Shown piece by piece: positions 8,036 to 15,339 of a stretch of DNA of 35,815 nt (position 1 is its first letter; every line of letters starts with the position of its first letter). The translations under genes were made by a program, and so were the position numbers. Source of the stretch: Haloplasmataceae bacterium. Its GTDB lineage: Bacteria > Bacillota_I > Bacilli_A > Haloplasmatales > Haloplasmataceae. Location: the NCBI GenBank assembly GCA_029240795.1, contig JARDZP010000012.1, positions 1 to 35,815 of the forward strand. The letters run 5' to 3'. The notes beneath the pieces are model-generated. The model ran no database searches. It had not been told where the DNA came from and saw only the letters and a program-made list of their open reading frames with translations.

Positions 8036-10282
8036 CTATACCCCCTGAAGTTTTAATGCTTCGTTTTGTTTTTTAACTAAATTAAAATAAATACCTTTTA
8101 ATCTAATTAATTCCTCATGTGTGCCTTGTTCAATTATCTTGCCATGTTCAACCACTACTAATCGATCAGCATTTCTTAAAGTTGATAACCTATGAGCAAT
8201 TGAGATTGTTGTTCTCCCTTTTATTAATCTTTCTAATGCTTCTTGGATTAGTCGTTCTGTTTCCGTATCTAGTGAAGCTGTAGCTTCATCAAGAATTAAA
8301 ATTTTCGGATTTAATAAGACAGCTCTCGCAATCGCAACCCGTTGTTTTTCTCCACCTGATAAGCTTTGTCCTCTTGAACCAATAATGGTATCGTAACCAT
8401 CTGGTAATTTCATGATAAAATCATGGGCATTAGCAATTTTAGCTGCTTCAATGATTTCATCAATAGTTGCAGTTGGTTTCGCATAAGAAATATTTTCAGC
8501 AATTGAACCCATAAATAAATAGGTTTCTTGTAAAACTAAAGCGATTTGAGAATGTAAGTCATTCAAATTCATGTCCTTTAAATCTACACCATCAATCGTA
8601 ATTGAACCTTCTTTAATATCATAAAGTCTAGTAATCAGATTTGTTAAGGTTGATTTACCTGCTCCAGAATGTCCCACTAAACCAATCATTTCTCCACTTT
8701 TAATTTCTAAATTAATATCACTTAAAATTGGTTTATTAGGTTCATAACTAAAAGAAACATTTTTTAATAAAATTTCACCTTTAATATCTTGCATACTAAT
8801 CGAATCCATTTTTTCTTCAACTTCTGGCACTGTGTCAAGGATTTCAAATATTCTTGACGCTGAGTTCATACATGAAGACCACCAATCCGTGATTTGAGTC
8901 ATAAAATGTAAGGGGCCCATTAACATGCCAACATAGCCAGTAAATGTAATTAAAGTACCAAATGATATTGCACCCTTTACTACTAACCAACCTCCATATC
9001 CCCAAACGATTAAACTACTTGTTCCCATAAAGAAAAATAGAAATGGATACACAGTTTGATTCATTAATCCAACATCAACATTGACGTTATAAACATTTTT
9101 ATTAGCATTACCAAAACGCTTTACTTCAACTTCTTCTTTTCCGAAGGCTTTTACAACTCTAGACCCTGTCAATGAATCACTAATTAATGAATTGAGTGAA
9201 CTATTTCTACGCCACATCCGTGAATATAAAACCCATTGTCTTGGAAAGATTTTTTTAAGAACAAAAACAATGAAGGGAACAGGTAAAATGGTTAATATCG
9301 CTAGTAACCAATTAATGGATACCATCACACTGAATATTCCTACCATTGTTAGGGCATTAACAATAAAATAGGGAACCCCATCATGAAAAAAATATTGTAG
9401 GTGCATCGCATCGCCATTAACATTATTCATTAAAGATCCTGTTTGTTTACTGTTATAAAAACTTAAAGATAACCTTTGTAATGCATTAAATATTTCTGTT
9501 TTTAAGTCAAATACAACTTTCGCAGCAAGTGTTGAGTTTATTCTTCCATATATTATACTCACAATTGTTGAAATCACTTTAATTAGAAATAATACAATTA
9601 CAAAATAACCGATTTTGCCATAAAAATTTAAATTTTCTCCCTTTTTTAATACTTCGTCGTAAAAGATATTTCCAGATAAATATGGCATTATAATATTTAA
9701 TAATGAACTTATAACCATAAATATTAAAATAAAAATTATTTTTACTTTATAACGTGGTAAATAAGATAAAACACGTAAAAAAATTGCTCGTTTATCAAAA
9801 CAGTTTGGACAAATTTTACGAATTGGATCTTCATATCTTGTACCACACTTAGGACAATATATTGTCATTTCTTCATTTTTAAAATCTTCTTCAGTTAAGA
9901 TTTTACCTTCTTTTATTTTACTAAAAAGGCGGCAAAAAATACCAAAGTCATTCATAGAAGTATTTGTATAACGACATAATATCTTATCTTCACCATTAAT
10001 TAATCCTACTAAAATACCTCCACTTACCAATTGATCACTATCTAGTTTTTCAATTTCATCTAACCTATATAAAATAGAACTTTCTTCAACCCAATTTTTA
10101 TTATCGTTATTACCAGTTATGATAATTAGATTGCTTTTAGTTGCAAGTGCATAGCACTTTCCAAATTCACCTCTAAAATTTAAATCACCTATCGCGATTA
10201 ATTCAATTTCTTCTAAACTAACATTATAAATTACTAAAATTTCTTTAATATAACTGGGTATTTCCTTTATTAAATCTTTCAT
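8036..10282 (-). CDS. ABC exporter half-transporter with N-terminal domain and zinc ribbon (first of pair)
   Basis: 748-residue exporter-type ABC protein, first gene of the operon. Residues 1-140 form a soluble domain; C143, C146, C158 and C161 make a zinc ribbon (YCPKCG ... CPNC). Six membrane helices follow (about 172-450), then the ATPase domain with Walker A GHSGAGKST, signature LSGGEKQR and Walker B ILILDEATASLD. Start chosen at ATG 10282, which has a perfect AGGAGG 4 nt upstream; an upstream in-frame ATG would put the RBS inside the gene. Organisation is the same as the protein at 5335-7527 but the sequences have diverged clearly, pointing to an old duplication and a heterodimer. Substrate unknown; both ATP sites look intact by motif. 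Confidence 0.87.
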   Translation of the reverse strand: MKDLIKEIPSYIKEILVIYNVSLEEIELIAIGDLNFRGEFGKCYALATKSNLIIITGNNDNKNWVEESSILYRLDEIEKLDSDQLVSGGILVGLINGEDKILCRYTNTSMNDFGIFCRLFSKIKEGKILTEEDFKNEEMTIYCPKCGTRYEDPIRKICPNCFDKRAIFLRVLSYLPRYKVKIIFILIFMVISSLLNIIMPYLSGNIFYDEVLKKGENLNFYGKIGYFVIVLFLIKVISTIVSIIYGRINSTLAAKVVFDLKTEIFNALQRLSLSFYNSKQTGSLMNNVNGDAMHLQYFFHDGVPYFIVNALTMVGIFSVMVSINWLLAILTILPVPFIVFVLKKIFPRQWVLYSRMWRRNSSLNSLISDSLTGSRVVKAFGKEEVEVKRFGNANKNVYNVNVDVGLMNQTVYPFLFFFMGTSSLIVWGYGGWLVVKGAISFGTLITFTGYVGMLMGPLHFMTQITDWWSSCMNSASRIFEILDTVPEVEEKMDSISMQDIKGEILLKNVSFSYEPNKPILSDINLEIKSGEMIGLVGHSGAGKSTLTNLITRLYDIKEGSITIDGVDLKDMNLNDLHSQIALVLQETYLFMGSIAENISYAKPTATIDEIIEAAKIANAHDFIMKLPDGYDTIIGSRGQSLSGGEKQRVAIARAVLLNPKILILDEATASLDTETERLIQEALERLIKGRTTISIAHRLSTLRNADRLVVVEHGKIIEQGTHEELIRLKGIYFNLVKKQNEALKLQGV

Positions 10283-10285
10283 ATG

Positions 10286-10292
10286 TCCTCCT
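10286..10292 (-). promoter_or_regulatory. RBS that fixes the start of the ABC operon
   Basis: AGGAGGA on the minus strand just before ATG 10282; it rules out the longer frame beginning at 10300. Two copies of AGTTGTGGT (minus strand; 10294-10302 and 10327-10335) lie immediately upstream, 33 bp apart. Confidence 0.7.
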
Positions 10293-10464
10293 AACCACAA
10301 CTATATTTATTAATTAAAAAAAATTCACCACAACTTATTTCAAATTGTGTTATCATTTAATTTAATTAATGGAATATCGATATTGTTGCTTAAAACTTTT
10401 ACATCAATATTTGTTTTATCTACACATACCCTTATATTTTGAAAAAACGATCGCTTTTTCTAAC

Positions 10465-10738
10465 TTACAAATTACCAGTCAACCAAGCAGATTGTGCTGT
10501 GGTAGATATCGCCAAACAAACATAAAGGACCTTTTTATAAACCATGTTGATGATCCGATCTATCTAAGTAAAATCATATTCATCAACAGATGGTTATAAT
10601 TTAGCCCAACTTAATACTGGTAATGTTACTATATTGACACCAGCTTCTTTAAATAATCACATATCAACTTGATATATTTCCTTGGTCATTGATCTGGATT
10701 ATAGTCCCCACCTTAATAGAGAGCTGGCAATTTCTCAT
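10465..10738 (-). pseudogene. Decayed N-terminal fragment of GH42 beta-galactosidase
   Basis: Reading the minus strand from ATG 10738, which still has an AGAGGTGA RBS, frames with two shifts and several stops spell LPALY-x-GGDYNPDQ-x-P, then KEIYQVDM-x-LFKEAGVN, LPVLSWAKL-x-PSVDEYDFT, and ISTTAQSAWLTG. These are the N-terminal hallmarks of glycoside hydrolase family 42 (YGGDYNPEQW; FSWALLQP; TSTAAQPAW). Only ~90 of the usual ~670 residues remain; the rest is deleted or unrecognisable below 10465. Several stops can be explained by single transitions from the expected codon (TGG to TGA or TAG, CAA to TAA). It was probably part of galactoside use together with the GH4 enzyme nearby. Confidence 0.8.
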
Positions 10739-10883
10739 TAATCACTTCACCTCTTAAATAAATAATATGTAATTATATAATCATATTAACATTATGGATG
10801 CGTTTTTACAATCATAAAATATTAAAATGAATAAAAAAATTTTGACTTTGAGGTTATTTTATGAGAAGTTTTTCTTGTTATAT

Positions 10884-10911
10884 AAAAACCCATATCCTAC
10901 GAATATGGGTT
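10884..10911 (-). terminator. Minus-strand terminator after decayed gene
   Basis: Inverted repeat AACCCATAT (10887-10895) / ATATGGGTT (10903-10911); on the minus strand the hairpin is followed by TTTTTATA. It lies just past the end of the decayed gene at 10938-11432. Confidence 0.7.
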
Positions 10912-10937
10912 AAGTCACTTTAAATTAATAATTACCT

Positions 10938-11432
10938 TTATTTCTTTAGTCCTAATTCAATAAGCAACACATAGTATTTAATATCTTTTGTTTGAGGTGC
11001 TATTTGAAATGCCGCATTACAACAGCTTCAATGCCAATACTCTAATTCTTCTAGTACATTGCATGATCCATTATATCGATTTGTACATCCAGTGTCACTT
11101 TAGTAAAAAATTGCTTTAATTGAATCAGGAAAGTCGTTAAAATGTTTTAAACATTTATTATCCGAATAAACATTTTTAAGTTTGACTTCCATGAAATAAC
11201 CACTTTTTAACATGAGATTTTCATTCTTATAATAATCTAGTCCAGGTCATTTATTCAAATCACTCTTACAAAAAAATATCCTTGTTCTTTTATAAATTCA
11301 TCAAATTTGTATACAAATTCTCGACTTTCTATATTGTGCAATTTATCGGCAACGTGTTCGGGACCGAATCCGTAACAAATTGTGTTAAAATCATCTATTA
11401 AAATTCGATAATTCCATGAACCATCTAAACTC
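10938..11432 (-). pseudogene. Decayed gene for an unrecognised Cys-containing protein
   Basis: Minus-strand frames joined across one shift and about three stops give ~165 residues of protein-like sequence: SLDGSWNYRILIDDF and YGFGPEHVADKLHNIES at the N-terminal side, then SGYFMEVKLKNVYSDNKC, GCTNRYNGSCNVLEELEYWH, SCCNAAFQIAP and DIKYYVLLIELGLKK before a TAA at 10938-10940. A terminator follows. The C..R..G.C and CC spacing suggests a metal-binding or disulfide-rich part, but I do not recognise the family. Internal TGA, TAA and TAG stops with no start codon or RBS at the 5' side show it is not functional. Confidence 0.6.
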
Positions 11433-11475
11433 TAGAAGATAGGTTTATTTTATCTATTCATTTATGTTCAATAGC

Positions 11476-11532
11476 AAAAAAAGGGCTAGTAACCTTATTA
11501 AAAAACTTTTAATTTTGTTACTGCCCCTTTTT
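11476..11532 (-). terminator. Terminator after P450 gene
   Basis: Long hairpin, arms AAAAAAAGGGCTAGTAAC (11476-11493) and the near-complement at 11517-11532, 6 bases after the P450 stop on the minus strand, with T-runs on both sides. Confidence 0.8.
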
Positions 11533-11537
11533 ATCGT

Positions 11538-12788
11538 TTATTTTCTCTTAACATTATTTATAATAAATCTACTTTTAGGTAAAGTAGGAATTCTTGACAT
11601 ACTATAACTTAAATCCTGATTTGGGACTTCATAAACTAAATGATTAACAATAAAATCTAAACTCGATTTCATTATTTCAATTGTTACCATTTCACCAGCA
11701 CATCGGTGTCCTTCTAAGTATTCTCCACCACCTTGAGGGATAAAAGCGTACCGATTACCACTCCAATTCACAAATCGTTCTGGCCAAAACTCATCTACTT
11801 TTTCCCAAAGACGATGATCATGATTTGTTCCATAAATATCTAATAAAACTAAAGTACCTTTTTTAAAATTATAGTTATTCCAAGTGAATCCTTCACTCAC
11901 TCTTGCACCGACAAATGGTGCAAAAGGATAATAACGACGAATTTCTTCTACAAACATTTCAAGATAATTGTTTTGATTTTCTTGAACTTTTTTTAAACAA
12001 TCTGGTTGTTCATGTATCGCTAACGCTCCAAATGTGATATAAGTAGCAATAGCAACTATTGGTCTAATAATATTCATTAATTCTACCGCGGCAACTTGTA
12101 AATCTAATAGATTGCCATTTAAATCTCGATGATTTGCAATAACATACAAAGCAGTCTCATTTGCTTGTTTTAATTTATGATTACGTACTTGTTCAATAAT
12201 ATTTTTCATCCATAATTCTGTTTTAACGCGTGCTATTCTTCCTTTGTAGTGTCTTACACCAACAGCTCCAAAAGCATCAATCATCATTCCAAAATCATTT
12301 GCGAGTGATTTAATCTCAAAATCATCAAATGGAACGCCTGCCCATCTTAATGCTACTTTACACATGATTTCTTGTGTTTCATCAAATAACACAACAGTAT
12401 TTTTATTTTCAAAGTCTCTACTTTTAACTTTCCATTCTTCATTCGTTAGTTCATTGAGAATGCTTAGTCTATCACTCGTCATAAGTGACATAAACATCTC
12501 TTTACGATGTTTATGTTCACTTTGATCTAACGTTTGTACACCTTTCTCACCAAATAAAGATTTCAAAATTCTTTTAGGAGCTGCACCATTACGTTTAAAA
12601 TGATTATTATCATAAAAAACTTTCGCAGCTTCTTCTCCATACATGCATATTACATGTTCACCTAACAAACGTGTTTCAAAAATATCTGTTTTCAACCTCT
12701 GACATCTATTTTGAATAAATAGATAACCTTCCCTTAATAGTGATAAACTGCTATCTAAACTAATATTTTTTGGTATATTACCTGACAT
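11538..12788 (-). CDS. CYP152-family cytochrome P450 fatty-acid hydroxylase (peroxygenase)
   Basis: 416-residue soluble P450 closely resembling the B. subtilis beta-hydroxylase CYP152A1 (417 residues) along its length. The key positions fall on the same numbers: Q85 and H92 in VQTLDQSEHKHRK, the R242-P243 pair that binds the fatty-acid carboxylate (NIIRPIVAI), and heme-ligand C363 in GGGEYLEGHRCAGE. CYP152 enzymes use hydrogen peroxide and need no reductase partner, which fits the absence of redox partners nearby. Q85 (not His) favours hydroxylation of the alpha/beta carbon over decarboxylation to alkenes. The gene is separated from the ornithine operon upstream by a terminator, so it is probably its own unit, although I see no clear promoter. 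RBS AGTAGGTG is 9 nt before ATG and moderate. Confidence 0.93.
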   Translation of the reverse strand: MSGNIPKNISLDSSLSLLREGYLFIQNRCQRLKTDIFETRLLGEHVICMYGEEAAKVFYDNNHFKRNGAAPKRILKSLFGEKGVQTLDQSEHKHRKEMFMSLMTSDRLSILNELTNEEWKVKSRDFENKNTVVLFDETQEIMCKVALRWAGVPFDDFEIKSLANDFGMMIDAFGAVGVRHYKGRIARVKTELWMKNIIEQVRNHKLKQANETALYVIANHRDLNGNLLDLQVAAVELMNIIRPIVAIATYITFGALAIHEQPDCLKKVQENQNNYLEMFVEEIRRYYPFAPFVGARVSEGFTWNNYNFKKGTLVLLDIYGTNHDHRLWEKVDEFWPERFVNWSGNRYAFIPQGGGEYLEGHRCAGEMVTIEIMKSSLDFIVNHLVYEVPNQDLSYSMSRIPTLPKSRFIINNVKRK

Positions 12789-12863
12789 CTTATTTACACC
12801 TACTTTAATAAATTTTCTTTTAATTATTTCTCTTTTATTCTTTACTTTTTTTTATATTTAATG

Positions 12864-12892
12864 AAAAAACTCTAACAAAATGTTAGAGTCAT
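12864..12892 (-). terminator. Terminator of the arginine/ornithine operon
   Basis: Perfect 9-bp stem ACTCTAACA (12869-12877) / TGTTAGAGT (12881-12889), loop of three or more, followed on the minus strand by TTTTTT. It lies directly after the orr stop codon at 12896 and separates the operon from the P450 gene. Confidence 0.85.
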
Positions 12893-12895
12893 TTT

Positions 12896-13963
12896 CTATA
12901 GATAAATATAATAAATCTTTTGAACATATTTTGATGTCATTAATTGTAGCAACCCCCCATAATTTACTTTGAATTTGATTACATCCCCTAATTTATAACT
13001 AGACTTAGATACATCAAGAATTAAATGATCACTACTAGCGCCTAAGATTACTACATTTTCATCTATTGGGATAATGTTATTAGGATAAACATCTTGTTTA
13101 CCCATACCTAAAATGGCTCTTTTAATAATACCTTTATCTATAAAATTCACTTTATTACCGAATGCATCCATTCCTAATTCGCCGATTGGCACTGATGGTT
13201 TGTCTTTCAATTCAATAATTTGTGCGTGTAGTTCAAAACAATCTTGATATAAATCATTAATATTTTGACTAAATGCTGTTTCTTTTCCTAAATATATGCT
13301 TTCACCTAAGCGTAAATTATTAATTCCATTTGGTATTAATCCATTTAAAATTAATGGTATAGATGAACTATTACCACCAGAAATAATATCTAATTTTATT
13401 TGATATTTACTCTCAATATTATTTTTTATATTAAGTAATTCACCTAAATTAGATTCAGTAGGTATTACACCACCATAACAAGTTAAATTTGTGCCTATCC
13501 CGATTAACTTTATGTTTGATAAAAAAATGATTTCATTAATAAGATGGTCATAATCGCTCTTGTACCAAATTCCTTCACGTAAATCTCCTAAATCAAACAT
13601 TAAGATAATATGATGTGTTTTTTCTTGTTTAATTGCTTCATTATTTAACTTTTTAATTGTATCAAGCTCGGAATTACAAGAAATATCAACATATTTGATT
13701 GTATCTTCTATTTCACATTCCATAGGTAATCTTAGTAAGACTTTAGGTAATTTATATATTTGAAATTTTTTTAGATTACCCATCCGAGAATCAGCTAAAT
13801 GTGTTACTCCTGTGTTAACGAGTGCTTCGATAATTTTATGATCTCCCGCTAATACTTTAGTTACCAAAAAGATACTATTTACACCAACTTCACTACATTT
13901 TTTAACTATTGCTTTAGTGTTATGTCTTAATTTACATAAATCAATCTCTAGTCTTGGATACAT
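12896..13963 (-). CDS. orr: Ornithine racemase, PLP-dependent
   Basis: Converts L-ornithine to D-ornithine, the substrate of the aminomutase encoded just upstream. 355 residues, alanine-racemase-like fold type III: the N-terminal barrel starts MYPRLEIDLCKLRHN and the PLP lysine is K36 in FLVTKVLAGD. The later blocks (DLGDLREGIW, GTNLTCYGG, SGGNSSSIP, LRLGESIYLG) are those of the Orr/YhfX-type branch and not of the cell-wall alanine racemases. RBS GGGAG overlaps the end of the preceding gene, 2 nt apart. It is the last gene of the operon, followed by a strong terminator. Function is supported both by sequence and by its place next to oraS/oraE. Confidence 0.9.
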   Translation of the reverse strand: MYPRLEIDLCKLRHNTKAIVKKCSEVGVNSIFLVTKVLAGDHKIIEALVNTGVTHLADSRMGNLKKFQIYKLPKVLLRLPMECEIEDTIKYVDISCNSELDTIKKLNNEAIKQEKTHHIILMFDLGDLREGIWYKSDYDHLINEIIFLSNIKLIGIGTNLTCYGGVIPTESNLGELLNIKNNIESKYQIKLDIISGGNSSSIPLILNGLIPNGINNLRLGESIYLGKETAFSQNINDLYQDCFELHAQIIELKDKPSVPIGELGMDAFGNKVNFIDKGIIKRAILGMGKQDVYPNNIIPIDENVVILGASSDHLILDVSKSSYKLGDVIKFKVNYGGLLQLMTSKYVQKIYYIYL

Positions 13964-13965
13964 AT

Positions 13966-15339
13966 TTACTCCCTTATTCCTAAACTACTTTTAAGTAATG
14001 TTAGAGCTTGAATCGGATATTTTAATGATAATACGCCCAGAGAAGCCATAATGTAATCTTCATCAATTAAAATCTCTATGTATTTTCTAGGCATTAAAAT
14101 AGATGAATCAAAATGATTAAAAGCTTCTTTTAATAGGTTGATTCGATTTGGTAACCTTGTTAAAGCTCCACCAGTACCTATAACAAATTTAATACCTGTT
14201 AAGTCCTTACCTTCTGCGACTAAAACTTTACCTTTTGTACCATATAAAGAACGATACTTCCCGCAATGTCTTATTAATGCTTTAATAGTTGCCTCACTTG
14301 TTAACCTTTCAACTAATTTTATTTGTTTACCACTTGGGATTACTTGATAATGATCAAGTATATAAGTCAATTCATCAAGCGATAAATTTAACTCATAAGC
14401 TAATTGATCTGTTCCGATTAAATCAATAATGTTTTGCCTATTAACATAAACACCTAAATCACCTTCAACGGTTCTTTTCGCAAGAGGCTCTGGACTTATT
14501 AAGATTTTACTAATCTCTTCACTACCATTAGTGACAGAATGGACATCTGTCGTTGCTCCCCCTACATCTATAACTACAAGGTCACCGATTTCATTTGCTA
14601 GTAATTTAGCAGCAAGCATACAAGCTCCTGGTGTTGGTACAATATTTTGGTAGACAATAGCTTTTACTTTTTCCATACCAGGAGTATGGATGATATGTTC
14701 TTCAAATACTTCCTGAATTATTTTCCTTGTTGGCTCAACATTGAAAACATCAATTTTTGGATAAACATTATCAGTTAGATGTAAAAATTGATTTTGTTCA
14801 TGATCACAAAATATTGTTTTAATTTCTTCAATGCTTTCACAATTTCCTGCATAGATTACTGGAATATTTAATTTCAATTTCGCAATTAATTCGGCATTAT
14901 AAATTACTGTCGCTTTTTCACCATAATCCACTCCACCTGAAATTAAAATAATGTTCGGTTTAATCTTTTGTAATTTTTTTATATCATTTTGAGTTATTTT
15001 ACCAGCGGTAATTAAGTGGATGTTTGCTCCCGCTCCAAGCGCTGCTTCTTTGGCAGCTTTCACAGTCATATCATAAACAAGTCCATGAACGGTCATTTTT
15101 AATCCACCAGCTGCTGAACTAGAAGCAAAGGTTTCCTTCGCTTCTAGTTCTTTTATATCTAAATTAAATTTTAAATTTTCGATGGCTTCTAATATACCAA
15201 TATTAACATCGCCAAGGGATACTGTAGTAGATGCATTTCCTTGACCTAATAATATAGGTTTATTATTATGAATACCTGTAAATGCATTGACAATAGTAGT
15301 TGTACTCCCTATTTCTAATACTAATACATCAATCTTCAT
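13966..15339 (-). CDS. MutL/GlmL-type accessory (reactivation) protein for the B12 aminomutase
   Basis: 457-residue ASKHA-fold ATPase of the MutL/GlmL family found beside adenosylcobalamin-dependent mutases. The N-terminal phosphate-1-like motif is LVLEIGSTTT, and the second ATPase element is VVIDVGGATTDVHSV around the middle; GPGA-type loops (TPGACMLAA; GTGGALTRLP) complete the fold. These proteins are thought to exchange inactivated cobalamin in mutases; here the client would be OraSE. The start ATG overlaps the oraE stop by 11 nt (AATGAAGATTGATG), so translation is coupled. No DNA-repair MutL similarity is implied by the family name. Confidence 0.85.
   Translation of the reverse strand: MKIDVLVLEIGSTTTIVNAFTGIHNNKPILLGQGNASTTVSLGDVNIGILEAIENLKFNLDIKELEAKETFASSSAAGGLKMTVHGLVYDMTVKAAKEAALGAGANIHLITAGKITQNDIKKLQKIKPNIILISGGVDYGEKATVIYNAELIAKLKLNIPVIYAGNCESIEEIKTIFCDHEQNQFLHLTDNVYPKIDVFNVEPTRKIIQEVFEEHIIHTPGMEKVKAIVYQNIVPTPGACMLAAKLLANEIGDLVVIDVGGATTDVHSVTNGSEEISKILISPEPLAKRTVEGDLGVYVNRQNIIDLIGTDQLAYELNLSLDELTYILDHYQVIPSGKQIKLVERLTSEATIKALIRHCGKYRSLYGTKGKVLVAEGKDLTGIKFVIGTGGALTRLPNRINLLKEAFNHFDSSILMPRKYIEILIDEDYIMASLGVLSLKYPIQALTLLKSSLGIRE

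Larger units (their letters stand above)
10300..11537. other. 1.2-kb region without intact genes
   Basis: Between the ABC operon and the P450 gene there is no intact coding sequence. It holds two decayed minus-strand genes (10465-10738 and 10938-11432) and two minus-strand terminators (10884-10911, 11476-11532). Open frames on the plus strand here (for example 10369-10599) read across the antisense of the first decayed gene and have no RBS or recognisable product. Confidence 0.75.

Noticed and set aside
10369-10599. Plus-strand open frame of 76 codons
   Set aside because: It runs antisense to the GH42 relic, has no RBS, and its protein has no recognisable pattern.
10465-11432. TGA read as Trp (alternative code), suggested by stops at expected Trp positions in the relics
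   Set aside because: TAA and TAG stops and frameshifts occur in the same relics, intact genes use TGG for Trp, and oraE ends with a TGA that overlaps the next start codon.
13966-15339. DNA mismatch-repair MutL
   Set aside because: The sequence has an ASKHA-type ATPase pattern and sits between aminomutase and racemase genes; it is the unrelated mutase-accessory family.
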